Shown: one piece after another, positions 1-8,424 of the stretch | Numbering within the stretch: the first letter of the stretch is position 1 | Layout of the letters: every line of letters starts with the position of its first letter | From: Chryseobacterium sp. C-71 | GTDB lineage: Bacteria; Bacteroidota; Bacteroidia; Flavobacteriales; Weeksellaceae | Direction: 5' to 3' | Length of the DNA: 64,000 nucleotides | Assembly (NCBI RefSeq): GCF_020911865.1 | Contig: NZ_CP087131.1 | Coordinates: 2,728,001 to 2,792,000 of the forward strand | The notes under the pieces: model-generated | What the model saw: only the letters and a program-made list of their open reading frames with translations | Database searches by the model: none | What the model was told of the DNA's origin: nothing | Made by a program: the position numbers and the translations under genes

Positions 1-128
1 ATAAAGTAAAACCTGAGATATTTCGTCATTAGTAGAAGAACACTCTTTTTGGTAAAACAGATCGGTCATTTATGAAAACTTTAAGACATTAAAGCCCTAA
101 AAGTAAGGTTAAAGTAAAAGAAAAACAA

Positions 129-136
129 TAAATTTG
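129..136 (+). promoter_or_regulatory. Candidate -7 box for rsfS-ftsH
   Basis: TAAATTTG matches the Bacteroidota/Flavobacteriia -7 consensus TAnnTTTG and lies 20 bases before the rsfS ATG. No TTG -33 element is evident at the usual 17-23 base spacing, so this is a partial match. The rest of bases 1-155 shows no gene. Confidence 0.45.
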
Positions 137-155
137 CAGATTATAGTATATTTTA

Positions 156-524
156 ATGAACAAAACAGTAGAAAAGCAAGCGCTAATAGATAAAATTGTA
201 GAAGCTATCCAGGATGTAAAGGGGGAAGATATTATGATTTTCGACCTTTCAAAAATTGAAAACTCGGTAGCAGAAACATTTATAATTTGTAGTGGTAACT
301 CAAATACACAAGTCTCGGCATTAGCAGGAAGTGTAGAAAAAAAGGTGAGAAATGATCTTCAGGACAGACCTTGGCACGTAGAGGGTACAGAAAACTCAAT
401 GTGGGTCTTGGTAGATTATGTAACCGTGGTGGTGCATATCTTCCAGAAAGAAACTCGTCAGTATTACGATATTGAAGAACTTTGGGGTGATGCAAAAATC
501 ACCAAAATAGAAAGTGAAGTATAA
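156..524 (+). CDS. rsfS: Ribosome silencing factor RsfS
   Basis: RsfS (DUF143/Iojap family) binds ribosomal protein L14 of the large subunit and blocks subunit joining when nutrients are scarce. The 122 residues fit the family's usual short length. The family core is visible as the segment FIICSGNSNTQVSALA (about residues 42-57) and the region from WHVEGTENSMWVLVDY to the ELWGDA near the C-terminus. It starts with ATG. It lies 16 bases before ftsH on the same strand, and the pair is probably co-transcribed. The identification rests on these recognisable blocks and is close to certain. Confidence 0.95.
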   Translation: MNKTVEKQALIDKIVEAIQDVKGEDIMIFDLSKIENSVAETFIICSGNSNTQVSALAGSVEKKVRNDLQDRPWHVEGTENSMWVLVDYVTVVVHIFQKETRQYYDIEELWGDAKITKIESEV

Positions 525-540
525 ATTTTAAAAGTATTAA

Positions 541-2526
541 ATGAATAATAAAGGATTTAACTGGTTTTTCCCAATCGCTATAATAGCCCTTTTGTTATTT
601 TTTGCCTCAAACTTTTTAGGTGGCAACAATGCAAAATCTATTGATGAAGATGCTTTCTTTAGAGAAATGCAGGCGGGGAAAGTTCAGAATGTATTGATTG
701 ATAAACAAGCTCAAAAAGCTGAAGTATTTTTAACAAAAGCTGCCAAAACAGCTACAGTGACGAAAGATGACAAGGCAAATCCTTTTTCGAATTTAGGTAT
801 GTCTACTGCAAAGGCTGATTATAGCCTGAAGTATGGAGATTTACAGCTGTTCTTAGAGAAATTTGAATCTATAAAAAGCCAAAATCCGGCAATCAAAACG
901 TCTAAAGATTATGCAGAAGGTGAGAGTGCATTAATGGGTGCTCTTATTCAGGCTCTTATCTGGATTACGATTTTAGGATTGTTCTACTTCATCCTTTTCA
1001 GAAAAATGGGAAGTGGCGGAGGTCCGGGAGGACAGATTTTCTCTATCGGTAAATCTAAAGCCAAATTATTTGACGAAAAAGAAAAAATTCAGACAACATT
1101 TAAGGATGTTGCAGGATTAGAAGGAGCTAAAGAAGAGGTGCAGGAAGTTGTAGATTTCTTGAAAAACTCTGAAAAATACACGAAATTGGGAGGTAAAATT
1201 CCTAAAGGGGTACTTTTGGTAGGCCCTCCGGGAACAGGTAAAACCTTATTGGCGAAAGCTGTAGCAGGTGAAGCTAAAGTTCCTTTCTTCTCACTGTCAG
1301 GTTCAGATTTTGTGGAAATGTTTGTGGGGGTAGGAGCTTCAAGAGTAAGAGATTTGTTTGCTCAGGCAAAGGCAAAATCTCCAGCAATTATCTTTATTGA
1401 TGAGATTGATGCGATCGGACGTGCAAGAGGAAAAAACAATTTCTCTGGCGGAAACGACGAGAGAGAAAATACATTGAACCAATTGCTTACTGAAATGGAC
1501 GGTTTCGGAACCGACGTGAACGTAATCGTAATGGCAGCAACCAACAGAGCTGATATTCTGGATAAGGCATTAATGAGAGCTGGTCGTTTTGACCGTTCGG
1601 TTTATGTTGATCTTCCGGAATTGCACGAAAGAAGAGAGATTTTTGATGTTCATTTACAGAAGATCAAATTGGATGAGACTATAGACAGGGAGTTCCTGGC
1701 AAAGCAAACTCCAGGTTTCAGTGGAGCGGATATCGCTAATGTTTGTAATGAGGCAGCATTGATTGCAGCAAGAAACAGTCATGAATTTGTTAACAAACAA
1801 GATTTCTTAGATGCTGTAGACAGAATTATCGGTGGCCTTGAGAAGAAAAATATGGCCATCAAGCCTTCTGAAAAGAAAAGAGTGGCATTCCATGAGGCTG
1901 GTCACGCAACAATTTCTTGGTTGGTAGAACATGCTTCTCCATTATTGAAGGTGACGATTGTTCCGAGAGGGCGTTCATTGGGTGCAGCTTGGTATCTTCC
2001 TGAAGAAAGACAGTTGACCACTACAGAACAAATGCTGGACGAGATGTGTGCTACATTGGGAGGTAGAGCGGCTGAGCAAGTTATATTTAATAATATTTCT
2101 ACAGGTGCACTTTCAGATCTGGAAACAGTAACTAAGAGAGCTCAGGCAATGGTTACCATCTACGGATTGAGTCCTAATATTGGTAATATTTCTTACTATG
2201 ACAGTTCGGGGCAGTCAGAGTACAATTTTGGGAAACCTTATTCTGAGGCTACTGCTTCTAAAATTGATACAGAAATCAAGGCGATTATTGAACATCAATA
2301 CGAAAGAGCAGTTAGAATCTTGAGTGAAAACAAAGATAAACTGAATGCCTTGGCGAATAAACTTTTAGAAAAAGAAGTGATTTTCCGTGAAGATCTTGAG
2401 GATATATTCGGTAAAAGAGCTTGGGATCCTGAATTGACAGAGAGACCGGTGACGAATACTATTCCAATCCATGAAAAAGTAGAAGAAAGTGAGATTCAGG
2501 CACCAGAAAGTCCTGCTCAGCTTTAA
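541..2526 (+). CDS. ftsH: ATP-dependent zinc metalloprotease FtsH
   Basis: FtsH is the membrane-anchored AAA+ protease that degrades misfolded membrane proteins and short-lived regulators. Two membrane segments (about residues 9-27 and 134-152) flank the periplasmic domain. The AAA module follows, with Walker A GPPGTGKT at 228-235, Walker B IIFIDEID at 283-290 and the second region of homology near 331-352. The zinc site HEAGH is at 451-455. At 661 residues it has family length, with an acidic C-terminal tail. It follows rsfS by 16 bases and ends in an intrinsic terminator, so rsfS-ftsH looks like a two-gene unit. Confidence 0.98.
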   Translation: MNNKGFNWFFPIAIIALLLFFASNFLGGNNAKSIDEDAFFREMQAGKVQNVLIDKQAQKAEVFLTKAAKTATVTKDDKANPFSNLGMSTAKADYSLKYGDLQLFLEKFESIKSQNPAIKTSKDYAEGESALMGALIQALIWITILGLFYFILFRKMGSGGGPGGQIFSIGKSKAKLFDEKEKIQTTFKDVAGLEGAKEEVQEVVDFLKNSEKYTKLGGKIPKGVLLVGPPGTGKTLLAKAVAGEAKVPFFSLSGSDFVEMFVGVGASRVRDLFAQAKAKSPAIIFIDEIDAIGRARGKNNFSGGNDERENTLNQLLTEMDGFGTDVNVIVMAATNRADILDKALMRAGRFDRSVYVDLPELHERREIFDVHLQKIKLDETIDREFLAKQTPGFSGADIANVCNEAALIAARNSHEFVNKQDFLDAVDRIIGGLEKKNMAIKPSEKKRVAFHEAGHATISWLVEHASPLLKVTIVPRGRSLGAAWYLPEERQLTTTEQMLDEMCATLGGRAAEQVIFNNISTGALSDLETVTKRAQAMVTIYGLSPNIGNISYYDSSGQSEYNFGKPYSEATASKIDTEIKAIIEHQYERAVRILSENKDKLNALANKLLEKEVIFREDLEDIFGKRAWDPELTERPVTNTIPIHEKVEESEIQAPESPAQL

Positions 2527-2551
2527 AATATTTATATTCAATTGAATACAG

Positions 2552-2581
2552 CCCGGTAATTGTAAAATTGCCGGGTTTTTT
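2552..2581 (+). terminator. Intrinsic terminator after ftsH
   Basis: A hairpin with CCCGG paired to CCGGG and an inner AATT/AATT pairing is followed by six or more T residues. It lies 25 bases after the ftsH stop and separates it from the LUD gene. Confidence 0.85.
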
Positions 2582-2624
2582 CATTTTAAAGCAATATTAT
2601 TAGAAGCAATTCTAATTAATTTTC

Positions 2625-2632
2625 TATTTTTG
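2625..2632 (+). promoter_or_regulatory. Candidate -7 box for the LUD-cdsA-psd genes
   Basis: TATTTTTG fits TAnnTTTG and sits between the ftsH terminator and the start at 2660. No clear TTG -33 element is seen. Confidence 0.4.
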
Positions 2633-2659
2633 TAGTAAGTTGACTAAAAATACATTAAG

Positions 2660-3241
2660 TTGAGTTTATTTAAGAGAATTGTAAGCAAACTAACTAATCA
2701 GCCTGAGGAAGATGACAAGCAAAGTCTGGAGAAGCTAGGAGATTCGCTGAAAAACGCTGATCTTGATTATAAGTTCGCCCAATTGTTTACCCATTCCGGA
2801 GGTTTTTTTAATTATTGTGCTGATGAAGCTGAAGCTTTGCAGACATTAAACCAGATCTTAAAGATTGAGGGTATAAATTCTGTGTTTTGTTGTGACAAAG
2901 ATTTACAAAATTTTTTGAATGTTGTAAAAGCTTCTCATACACAACAACTTGAAACGGTCAACGATGCTGCATTTATCACTTGCGAATATCTTATTGCGTA
3001 TGACGGCAGAATAATGCTTTCTCATAATAATATTCTGCATTATCACTCTTCAAGGCTTCCGTCAAAAATTGTTGTGATGGCAAACGTTTCTCAGATCGTT
3101 AATAATCTGAATGATGCAATGGGGAAAATAAAGCGTAGCGGAAACATCAAAAATCTTACTTCAATAAGCGGAAATCATTCTAAGCTAGATACCGCAACAA
3201 ACAATAATACCAAGCTGTTTCTGCTGTTATTAGAAGACTAG
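2660..3241 (+). CDS. LUD domain protein (LutC/YkgG family)
   Basis: This 193-residue protein resembles the LUD-domain (LutC/YkgG) family, whose best-known members act in lactate utilisation. In Bacteroidota a lone LUD gene is often found between ftsH and cdsA, where its role is unknown. The start is TTG (MSLFKRIV); no ATG precedes it in frame, and the upstream terminator and -7 box support it. Visible features are the central segment INSVFCCDKDLQNFLN and a C-terminal ISGNHSKLDTATN resembling the family's GPS-like loop. It has no lutA or lutB neighbour, so a lactate role is doubtful. Confidence 0.75.
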   Translation: MSLFKRIVSKLTNQPEEDDKQSLEKLGDSLKNADLDYKFAQLFTHSGGFFNYCADEAEALQTLNQILKIEGINSVFCCDKDLQNFLNVVKASHTQQLETVNDAAFITCEYLIAYDGRIMLSHNNILHYHSSRLPSKIVVMANVSQIVNNLNDAMGKIKRSGNIKNLTSISGNHSKLDTATNNNTKLFLLLLED

Positions 3242-3262
3242 AAACAATCTAAATTTTAAATT

Positions 3263-4135
3263 TTGGACAAAAATCTTATTCAGAGAACCATTTCGGGGAT
3301 TGTTTACATTGCAGTCATTATTCTCTGTACTACGCCATTGGGAGCTCAGCTTCTCGATCAAATTTCGCCGGGTCTTGTAAAGCAGCAATATTTGTATTAC
3401 GGATTGATCACTTTTCTTTTGCTGGTAGGAACGTGGGAGTGCATCAAGATCATGAAATTTGGCAATGGTTACGAAAAGTGGGTAGTTCTGCCCATTGTCC
3501 TGCTTATTTTCTATATGTTCTCTAAACGGTATTTCTATCACGACTTTTATTTCAATTTCAGGTTAACGGAAATCCTTGCGTTGGCACTAGTTGTGATTGC
3601 GGTAGTTACTTTATTTAAATTCACAAGTGAACTGTATTTTGATAGTGGGAAGCTCATTTTCACAGTAATTTATGTAGCCTTACCATTCTCATTTGCCTTA
3701 GGTTTGCCTAAATATTCTTCTTACGATAGCAATTTTTCTTTGGAAGTCATTTTCCTTTTTATTTTAATTTGGAGCAGTGATACGTTTGCTTATCTGGTTG
3801 GAAAGTTTTTTGGAAAACATAAAATGGCACCTAAGATTTCGCCTAAAAAAACCTGGGAAGGGTATGCCGGTGGAGTAGTACTTACATTATTTTTTTCTTA
3901 TTTTGTTGAAATGTATCAGCCACAGCTTCGCGGAAACTGGATGGTTGTTGGTTTTCTGATTGCAGCATTTGCGCCTTTGGGAGATCTGGTAGAAAGCCAG
4001 CTGAAAAGAACTTTCGGGGTAAAAGACAGCGGAAACATTATTCCTGGGCATGGTGGTGTATTAGATAGGCTGGATAGTTTTTTAATCTGCGTTCCTGTCG
4101 TATATTTGTATTTTATTTTAGAAAAATTTATATAA
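3263..4135 (+). CDS. cdsA: Phosphatidate cytidylyltransferase
   Basis: CdsA makes CDP-diacylglycerol from phosphatidic acid and CTP in the inner membrane, the branch point for all phospholipids. The 290-residue chain has many hydrophobic segments. The family signature runs from S245-QLKR through VKDSG to IPGHGGVLDRLDS. The start is TTG 21 bases after the LUD gene, with no better in-frame ATG nearby. The psd gene follows after 4 bases, so CDP-DAG synthesis and phosphatidylserine decarboxylation are probably co-expressed. Confidence 0.96.
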   Translation: MDKNLIQRTISGIVYIAVIILCTTPLGAQLLDQISPGLVKQQYLYYGLITFLLLVGTWECIKIMKFGNGYEKWVVLPIVLLIFYMFSKRYFYHDFYFNFRLTEILALALVVIAVVTLFKFTSELYFDSGKLIFTVIYVALPFSFALGLPKYSSYDSNFSLEVIFLFILIWSSDTFAYLVGKFFGKHKMAPKISPKKTWEGYAGGVVLTLFFSYFVEMYQPQLRGNWMVVGFLIAAFAPLGDLVESQLKRTFGVKDSGNIIPGHGGVLDRLDSFLICVPVVYLYFILEKFI

Positions 4136-4139
4136 ACTC

Positions 4140-4793
4140 ATGAAGTTACATAAAGAATCGAAAGGCACCATCGTAGTTGCCAGTGTATTGTTTGCAATAA
4201 TTGCGTCGGTAGCTATCTATTTCCTGGAAATGTGGTCGCTTGTAATCATCATACCAATATTAGTTATTTATGCTTTGGTATTTTGGTTTTTCAGAGTTCC
4301 GAATCGTGATATTTTAGATCATACGGAAAATGTCATAGCACCTGTTGATGGTAAAGTAGTCATGATTAAAGAAGTTGAAGAAACTGAATTTTTAAAGGAA
4401 AAAGCAATTCAGGTTTCTATCTTTATGTCTCCGTTGAATGTTCATATTTGTAGATACCCTGTTTCAGGAAATGTAATTTATAAAAAATATCATCCCGGAA
4501 AATATCTGGTAGCCTGGCACGAGAAATCTTCTACAGAAAACGAAAGAACAACGGTGGCTGTAGAAAGTATGACGAATCATAAAGTTGTTTTCAGACAGAT
4601 TGCAGGATATGTAGCGAGAAGAATTGTTTTTTATTGTAATGAAGGCGATGCAGCAAAAGCAGGACATGAGTTTGGTTTCATTAAATTTGGTTCAAGAATG
4701 GATATTTTCTTGCCATTGGATACTGAGATCATCTGCAAAATTGGTGATAAGACCAAAGGAGGAATAGATGTGATTGCCAGAATGAAAGATTAG
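4140..4793 (+). CDS. psd: Phosphatidylserine decarboxylase proenzyme, short form
   Basis: Psd converts phosphatidylserine to phosphatidylethanolamine. It is a pyruvoyl enzyme that cleaves itself at a Gly-Ser bond. The 217 residues fit the short bacterial/archaeal type rather than the E. coli type. Two N-terminal membrane segments span about residues 12-50. The processing site FGSR has Gly184-Ser185, predicting a small alpha chain of about 33 residues with an N-terminal pyruvoyl group. The conserved PVDGKV and SPLNVHICRYP segments are present. It starts with ATG 4 bases after cdsA. Confidence 0.96.
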   Translation: MKLHKESKGTIVVASVLFAIIASVAIYFLEMWSLVIIIPILVIYALVFWFFRVPNRDILDHTENVIAPVDGKVVMIKEVEETEFLKEKAIQVSIFMSPLNVHICRYPVSGNVIYKKYHPGKYLVAWHEKSSTENERTTVAVESMTNHKVVFRQIAGYVARRIVFYCNEGDAAKAGHEFGFIKFGSRMDIFLPLDTEIICKIGDKTKGGIDVIARMKD

Positions 4794-4819
4794 TATTTAG
4801 CAATTACAAAAAATAGATA

Positions 4820-4847
4820 AAGACCGTCTCGAAAGAGGTGGTCTTTT
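4820..4847 (+). terminator. Probable terminator after psd
   Basis: AAGACC pairs with GGTCTT, with CTC/GAG pairing around a GAAA tetraloop. The T-tract is short (TTTTA), so termination may be partial. Confidence 0.6.
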
Positions 4848-4876
4848 AGTTTGATCTACATTGATATTTTTGATTG

Positions 4877-5224
4877 TTATTTGATTTGCTTTTTAACCTC
4901 ATTGATTAACTCCAATATTAATTCTACAGGCAAATCCTCATCCATATCAATCAAAAGGATTTTAAACTTCTTTCTGCCTTCTGAAATCAATTCGGGGTAA
5001 TCTAATCGGTCACCATGATAAAAGCTGATGTAATGTTTCTGATGCTTTTTGCTGTAATACAGAAAACACAGCATTTTCTTTTTAAACTTAAAAAATGGAA
5101 GTCCGAAGCTTAAAGTTTCAGTAATGTTTTCAGGATCAGATTCTAGAATCTTCTTTCTTAAAAACAAAAGAGTACTTCGCTCAGGTTCGTTGATTCTGAA
5201 GAAGTACTCTTGTATGGGGTTCAT
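4877..5224 (-). CDS. DUF1801 family protein
   Basis: This 115-residue protein resembles the DUF1801 (YdhG/YjbR-like) family, small soluble proteins of unsettled function. Typical features are an N-terminal helix ending in ILESDPENITETLSFGLPFF and a central strand pattern, CFLYYSKKHQKHYISFYHG. It starts with ATG 25 bases after the ABC transporter stop, so the two may share a transcript. Nothing in the sequence indicates a substrate. Confidence 0.75.
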   Translation of the reverse strand: MNPIQEYFFRINEPERSTLLFLRKKILESDPENITETLSFGLPFFKFKKKMLCFLYYSKKHQKHYISFYHGDRLDYPELISEGRKKFKILLIDMDEDLPVELILELINEVKKQIK

Positions 5225-5249
5225 TTTAAATAAATTTAAAAAGATTTAA

Positions 5250-7088
5250 TTAGTCAAAATTTTGCAGCTCTACGAGCTTGTGATAGGTTCCTCGTTTTGC
5301 CATAAGTTCCTGGTGAGTTCCTTGCTCCATAATATCGCCTTTCTCCATTACAACGATCCAGTCTGCTTTTTGGATAGTTGAAAGTCGGTGAGCAATTACT
5401 AATGATGTTCTGTTTTCCATCATCTTCTCAAGAGCATCCTGTACAAATTTTTCAGATTCTGTATCCAAAGCAGAGGTTGCTTCGTCCAAAATCATGATTG
5501 GTGGATTTTTGAGAACCGCTCTTGCGATAGAAACTCTTTGTTTTTGTCCGCCAGATAACTTCCCTCCGTCGTCTCCGATGTTGGTATCGTAACCATTTGG
5601 AAGCTGAGTGATAAATAAGTCTGCATTGGCAATTTTAGCTGCAGCAATCACTTCATCTCTGGAAGCTTCAGGTTTCCCCATCAAAATATTGTTATAAACT
5701 GTATCATTAAAGAGAACAGATTCCTGAGTTACCATTCCCAACAGCTTTCTGTACTCAGTAAGTTTTAAATTTTTAATGTTGGTTTCGTCGATTAAAATTT
5801 CACCTTCAGAAACATCGTAAAATCTTGCCAAAAGATTAGCGATAGTTGTTTTACCACTTCCGCTTTGTCCTACAAGTGCTACAGTTTTTCCTTTAGGTAT
5901 TTTTAAATTAAAATTTTTCAGAATTAAATTAGACTTATCATAGTAGAAACCAATATTTTTGAACTCAATATGAGCATCAAGGTTAGAAATTGAAACAGGT
6001 TCTGCAACTTCTTCAATTTTAATGTCAGCATCAAGGATTTCCAAAACTCTTGTTAGAGAAGCTTCTCCTTTCTGAACGTTCGAAATAGAGGTTGACAAAC
6101 TTTTCATAGGTGGTAAAATCTGAAAGAAAATACCTAAGAAAACAAGAAAATCAGCTGGTGAAATGCTTTGATCTACGATGATTTGTTTTCCACCATACCA
6201 TGCGATAATTAAGAAAGTTACTGAACCTAAAAATTCGCTCATAGGCGATGCTAATTCTTTTTTTCTTCCGAGGCTTATTGAGCTGTTGATCCATTTTTGC
6301 ATCGACTGCATAAAACGGTTGTTCATAATTTTTTCAGCGTTGAAAATCTTTATTACCTTATTAGATTTTAATGTTTCATCAACGATTGAGAAAATATTTC
6401 CCATCTCGTTTTGAGCTTCATGAGAATCCTTTTTAAGGCTTTTTCCAATAAGGGCAATCATCGTTCCCATTATAGGAAGCACAAGGAGGGAAAAAAGAGT
6501 CATTTCCGGACTCAAGAAAAACAAAGTAACCAATGTGCTGATTAACATAAAAGGAGCGTTGATAAGATCTACTAAGCTTCCCAATATACTGCCCTCAACG
6601 TCACCTACATCATTTGACATACGAGACATCATATCTCCCTTTCTGCTTTCTGTAAAAAAAGAAACAGGAAGAGAAAGAATTTTTCTGTACATCGCTCCAC
6701 GAAGGTCTTTGGTAACTCCTACCCGGTAATTAATCAAAAGGAATGAACCTAAATAACGGAAAATATTTCGTAGCAGAAACATAACTGCGGTGATAACGCA
6801 AAGCCATGCCAGTACCTTCAAAGAGCCATACTCCGTAACTAAACTTTGAACATAATAATTGGAGTATTCCTTTAAAAAAGTAAAAAAGTCTATAATGTCT
6901 CCGGAGTAAACGGGCGCAGATTCATATTTCTCTGGTTTGATAGTTCCGAAAAGCATTCCCAAAACTGGCAGGATAGTACCTAAAGAAGCAATTTGAAATG
7001 CAGAATACAGTAAGTTGAAAAACAAACTTCCATAAATGTACTTACGGTGGGGTCTTGCGAATTTTAGTATTTTTTTATATTCGTTCAT
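5250..7088 (-). CDS. ABC transporter, ATP-binding/permease fusion (MsbA-like)
   Basis: This 612-residue half-transporter of the ABCB/MsbA type has an N-terminal membrane domain with about six helices (residues 15-330) fused to a nucleotide-binding domain. The latter shows Walker A GQSGSGKT near residue 400, the signature LSGGQKQR near 505 and Walker B IMILDEATSALD. Such homodimers export lipids, lipopeptides or drugs. In Bacteroidota this gene is often annotated as an MsbA-like lipid A flippase, but the sequence alone does not fix the substrate. It starts with ATG, and a TAATTTTG box lies 18 bases upstream. Confidence 0.92.
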   Translation of the reverse strand: MNEYKKILKFARPHRKYIYGSLFFNLLYSAFQIASLGTILPVLGMLFGTIKPEKYESAPVYSGDIIDFFTFLKEYSNYYVQSLVTEYGSLKVLAWLCVITAVMFLLRNIFRYLGSFLLINYRVGVTKDLRGAMYRKILSLPVSFFTESRKGDMMSRMSNDVGDVEGSILGSLVDLINAPFMLISTLVTLFFLSPEMTLFSLLVLPIMGTMIALIGKSLKKDSHEAQNEMGNIFSIVDETLKSNKVIKIFNAEKIMNNRFMQSMQKWINSSISLGRKKELASPMSEFLGSVTFLIIAWYGGKQIIVDQSISPADFLVFLGIFFQILPPMKSLSTSISNVQKGEASLTRVLEILDADIKIEEVAEPVSISNLDAHIEFKNIGFYYDKSNLILKNFNLKIPKGKTVALVGQSGSGKTTIANLLARFYDVSEGEILIDETNIKNLKLTEYRKLLGMVTQESVLFNDTVYNNILMGKPEASRDEVIAAAKIANADLFITQLPNGYDTNIGDDGGKLSGGQKQRVSIARAVLKNPPIMILDEATSALDTESEKFVQDALEKMMENRTSLVIAHRLSTIQKADWIVVMEKGDIMEQGTHQELMAKRGTYHKLVELQNFD

Positions 7089-7105
7089 TCAATAAAATTG
7101 GATAG

Positions 7106-7113
7106 CAAAATTA
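7106..7113 (-). promoter_or_regulatory. Candidate -7 box for the ABC exporter
   Basis: On the minus strand TAATTTTG matches TAnnTTTG, 17 bases before the ATG at 7088. It lies in the 50-base gap after the peptidase gene. Confidence 0.4.
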
Positions 7114-7138
7114 ATTAAAATATAATGATAAGACGTTT

Positions 7139-8065
7139 TTAATTGAATTTTACTTTATCATTATACTTCGGATTGAAGTTTTTTGTGTTTAATTTTTCTA
7201 AAGTCTTCCCGAAATTATTAATCAACTGGGTAAGATTATCAAAGTCTACAACATTAATGTCATCATTCAGTTGATGATAATGCTTAATTTTGCTCATATC
7301 TGCCGTAGAGATAGAATGCGCAATGATTTTTTTCTTCACAAAACTCACATTGTCTGATCTGTAGAATAATTGCTCTGATGCATAAGGATCAGGGTATATT
7401 TTTAACTCATTTACAGCATTTTGATTAAACAATTCATCAAGGTCAGAAAATTCGTCACCTGTGATGAATACTGCATTCTTTCCAAATTCAGATTCTGTGG
7501 CAACCATTTCAAAATTAAAAAGGGCAGCAAGATTTTTATAAATTTTATCTAAACCTTTATCCTCAGCAATCGCTGTCGAGCCAAGCATACCTTTTTCTTC
7601 GCCATTAAATGCCATGAAAACCATAGAGAACTCAGGTTTTTTATCTTTAAAGTAATCAGCTATTCCTACCAAAGTTGTAATTCCGCTGGCATCGTCATCA
7701 GCACCATTGTAGATGATATCTTCACCTCCTTTTTTACTCACTCCGATATGATCAAAGTGACCTGAAAAGCCTAAAGTTTTCTCAGATTTCCCTTTTTTGA
7801 TTCCACAAACGTTGTATGCGGTTTTTCCTTTGTAATCAAAAGGAACGAGATACGAATTTCCGGTACAGTATTCTAAATTGTTTTCTTTAAAAAGTGTTGC
7901 AATATAATTCGCTGCATTATCATTTTCAGGAGTTCCTATTTCTCTGCCTTTCATTTCGTCTGAAGCCAAAGTAGAGATCACCGTTTTAATTCTTTCTGTA
8001 GATACTTCCTGTGCAAAAGTTGTTGCAGAGAATAAAGATAGAATAAGGTAGGTTAGTTTTTTCAT
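7139..8065 (-). CDS. Secreted M28-family zinc metallopeptidase
   Basis: This 308-residue protein begins with a signal peptide (MKKLTYLILSLFSATTFAQ). It has the M28 aminopeptidase fold with a co-catalytic two-zinc site: GFSGHFDHIG supplies His and Asp, YNGADDDASG the bridging Asp, FNGEEKGMLGS the catalytic Glu pair, and a C-terminal His the last ligand. The family releases amino acids from peptides in the periplasm or outside the cell. The start is ATG. The gene stands alone, 50 bases before the ABC exporter start. Confidence 0.9.
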   Translation of the reverse strand: MKKLTYLILSLFSATTFAQEVSTERIKTVISTLASDEMKGREIGTPENDNAANYIATLFKENNLEYCTGNSYLVPFDYKGKTAYNVCGIKKGKSEKTLGFSGHFDHIGVSKKGGEDIIYNGADDDASGITTLVGIADYFKDKKPEFSMVFMAFNGEEKGMLGSTAIAEDKGLDKIYKNLAALFNFEMVATESEFGKNAVFITGDEFSDLDELFNQNAVNELKIYPDPYASEQLFYRSDNVSFVKKKIIAHSISTADMSKIKHYHQLNDDINVVDFDNLTQLINNFGKTLEKLNTKNFNPKYNDKVKFN

Positions 8066-8245
8066 ATTGAATATTTATTTTAATTGAATCTGTCGCAATT
8101 TTATGTGAAATGTTGCATTAAGATTAATGGAAAATATATTTAAAATTGAATCTGAGACAAATTTAAAACAAAACTGATACATCTCAGAAAATTTATGAGT
8201 CTTCACTTTAAATAAGAAATAAAAAGGTAATGTGGTCAAAGATAG

Positions 8246-8280
8246 TTGGTGTTTTTCACAAAAATAATTCGTAATATTTG
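8246..8280 (+). promoter_or_regulatory. Promoter of the candidate small RNA
   Basis: TTG at 8246-8248 is followed after 23 bases by TAATATTTG at 8272-8280. This is close to the flavobacterial pattern TTG-N17-23-TAnnTTTG, with one extra base inside the -7 box. It predicts transcription starting at about 8284, exactly where the first RNA stem begins. Confidence 0.5.
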
Positions 8281-8283
8281 ACG

Positions 8284-8387
8284 GTTGATTGGAAGAGGAA
8301 ATGAGCAATGCTGAGGAGCAACTCATCAGCAATACAATCAACGCTGTAAACAATAGTTTAGAGGATGGCTTTTGCCATCCTTTTTTT
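8284..8387 (+). ncRNA. Candidate small structured RNA, possibly 6S-like (6S-Flavo)
   Basis: This stretch of about 104 bases has no convincing ORF but has ordered structure. GTTGATTG (8284-8291) pairs perfectly with CAATCAAC (8335-8342). Inside lie a purine-rich strand of 9 bases and an opposite strand of 8 that form an internal bubble. Within the bubble sits an apical hairpin, ATGAG/CTCAT (8301-8305 with 8322-8326) plus TGCT/AGCA. A strong terminator follows. A closing stem, open bubble and apical stem is the layout of 6S RNA, which mimics an open promoter and binds RNA polymerase. Rfam has a Flavobacteria-specific 6S-Flavo family, but the match is inferred here from shape and not tested. Confidence 0.5.
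8363..8387 (+). terminator. Intrinsic terminator of the candidate small RNA
   Basis: GGATGGC pairs with GCCATCC around a TTTT loop and is followed by seven T residues. No plus-strand protein gene lies upstream for several kilobases, so it implies a non-coding transcript. Confidence 0.85.
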
Positions 8388-8399
8388 GCAAATTATTGG

Positions 8400-8407
8400 A
8401 ACAGCTC
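8400..8407. repeat. Left copy of an 8-base direct repeat flanking the IS remnant
   Basis: AACAGCTC here is repeated at 9510-9517, on either side of the transposase remnant. IS256-family insertions duplicate 8-9 bases of target. Terminal inverted repeats are not clear just inside, so the assignment is tentative. Confidence 0.4.
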
Positions 8408-8424
8408 TATGGCTTAAAAAACCT

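Noticed and set aside
8075..8353. 92-residue minus-strand ORF opposite the candidate RNA
   Set aside because: It is rich in Phe, Ser and Asn with no recognisable motif and lies in a gap with a plus-strand RNA; probably a chance reading frame.
8301..8417. 38-codon plus-strand ORF starting MSNAEEQLISN
   Set aside because: It runs through the RNA hairpin and terminator, has no signal or known motif and is better explained as the non-coding RNA.
8408..8420. Possible left inverted repeat GGCTTAA against the right end GGTTTAA of the IS remnant
   Set aside because: Only about 8 of 12 bases match and the offset from the direct repeats differs by 4 bases between the ends, so the IS ends cannot be fixed.
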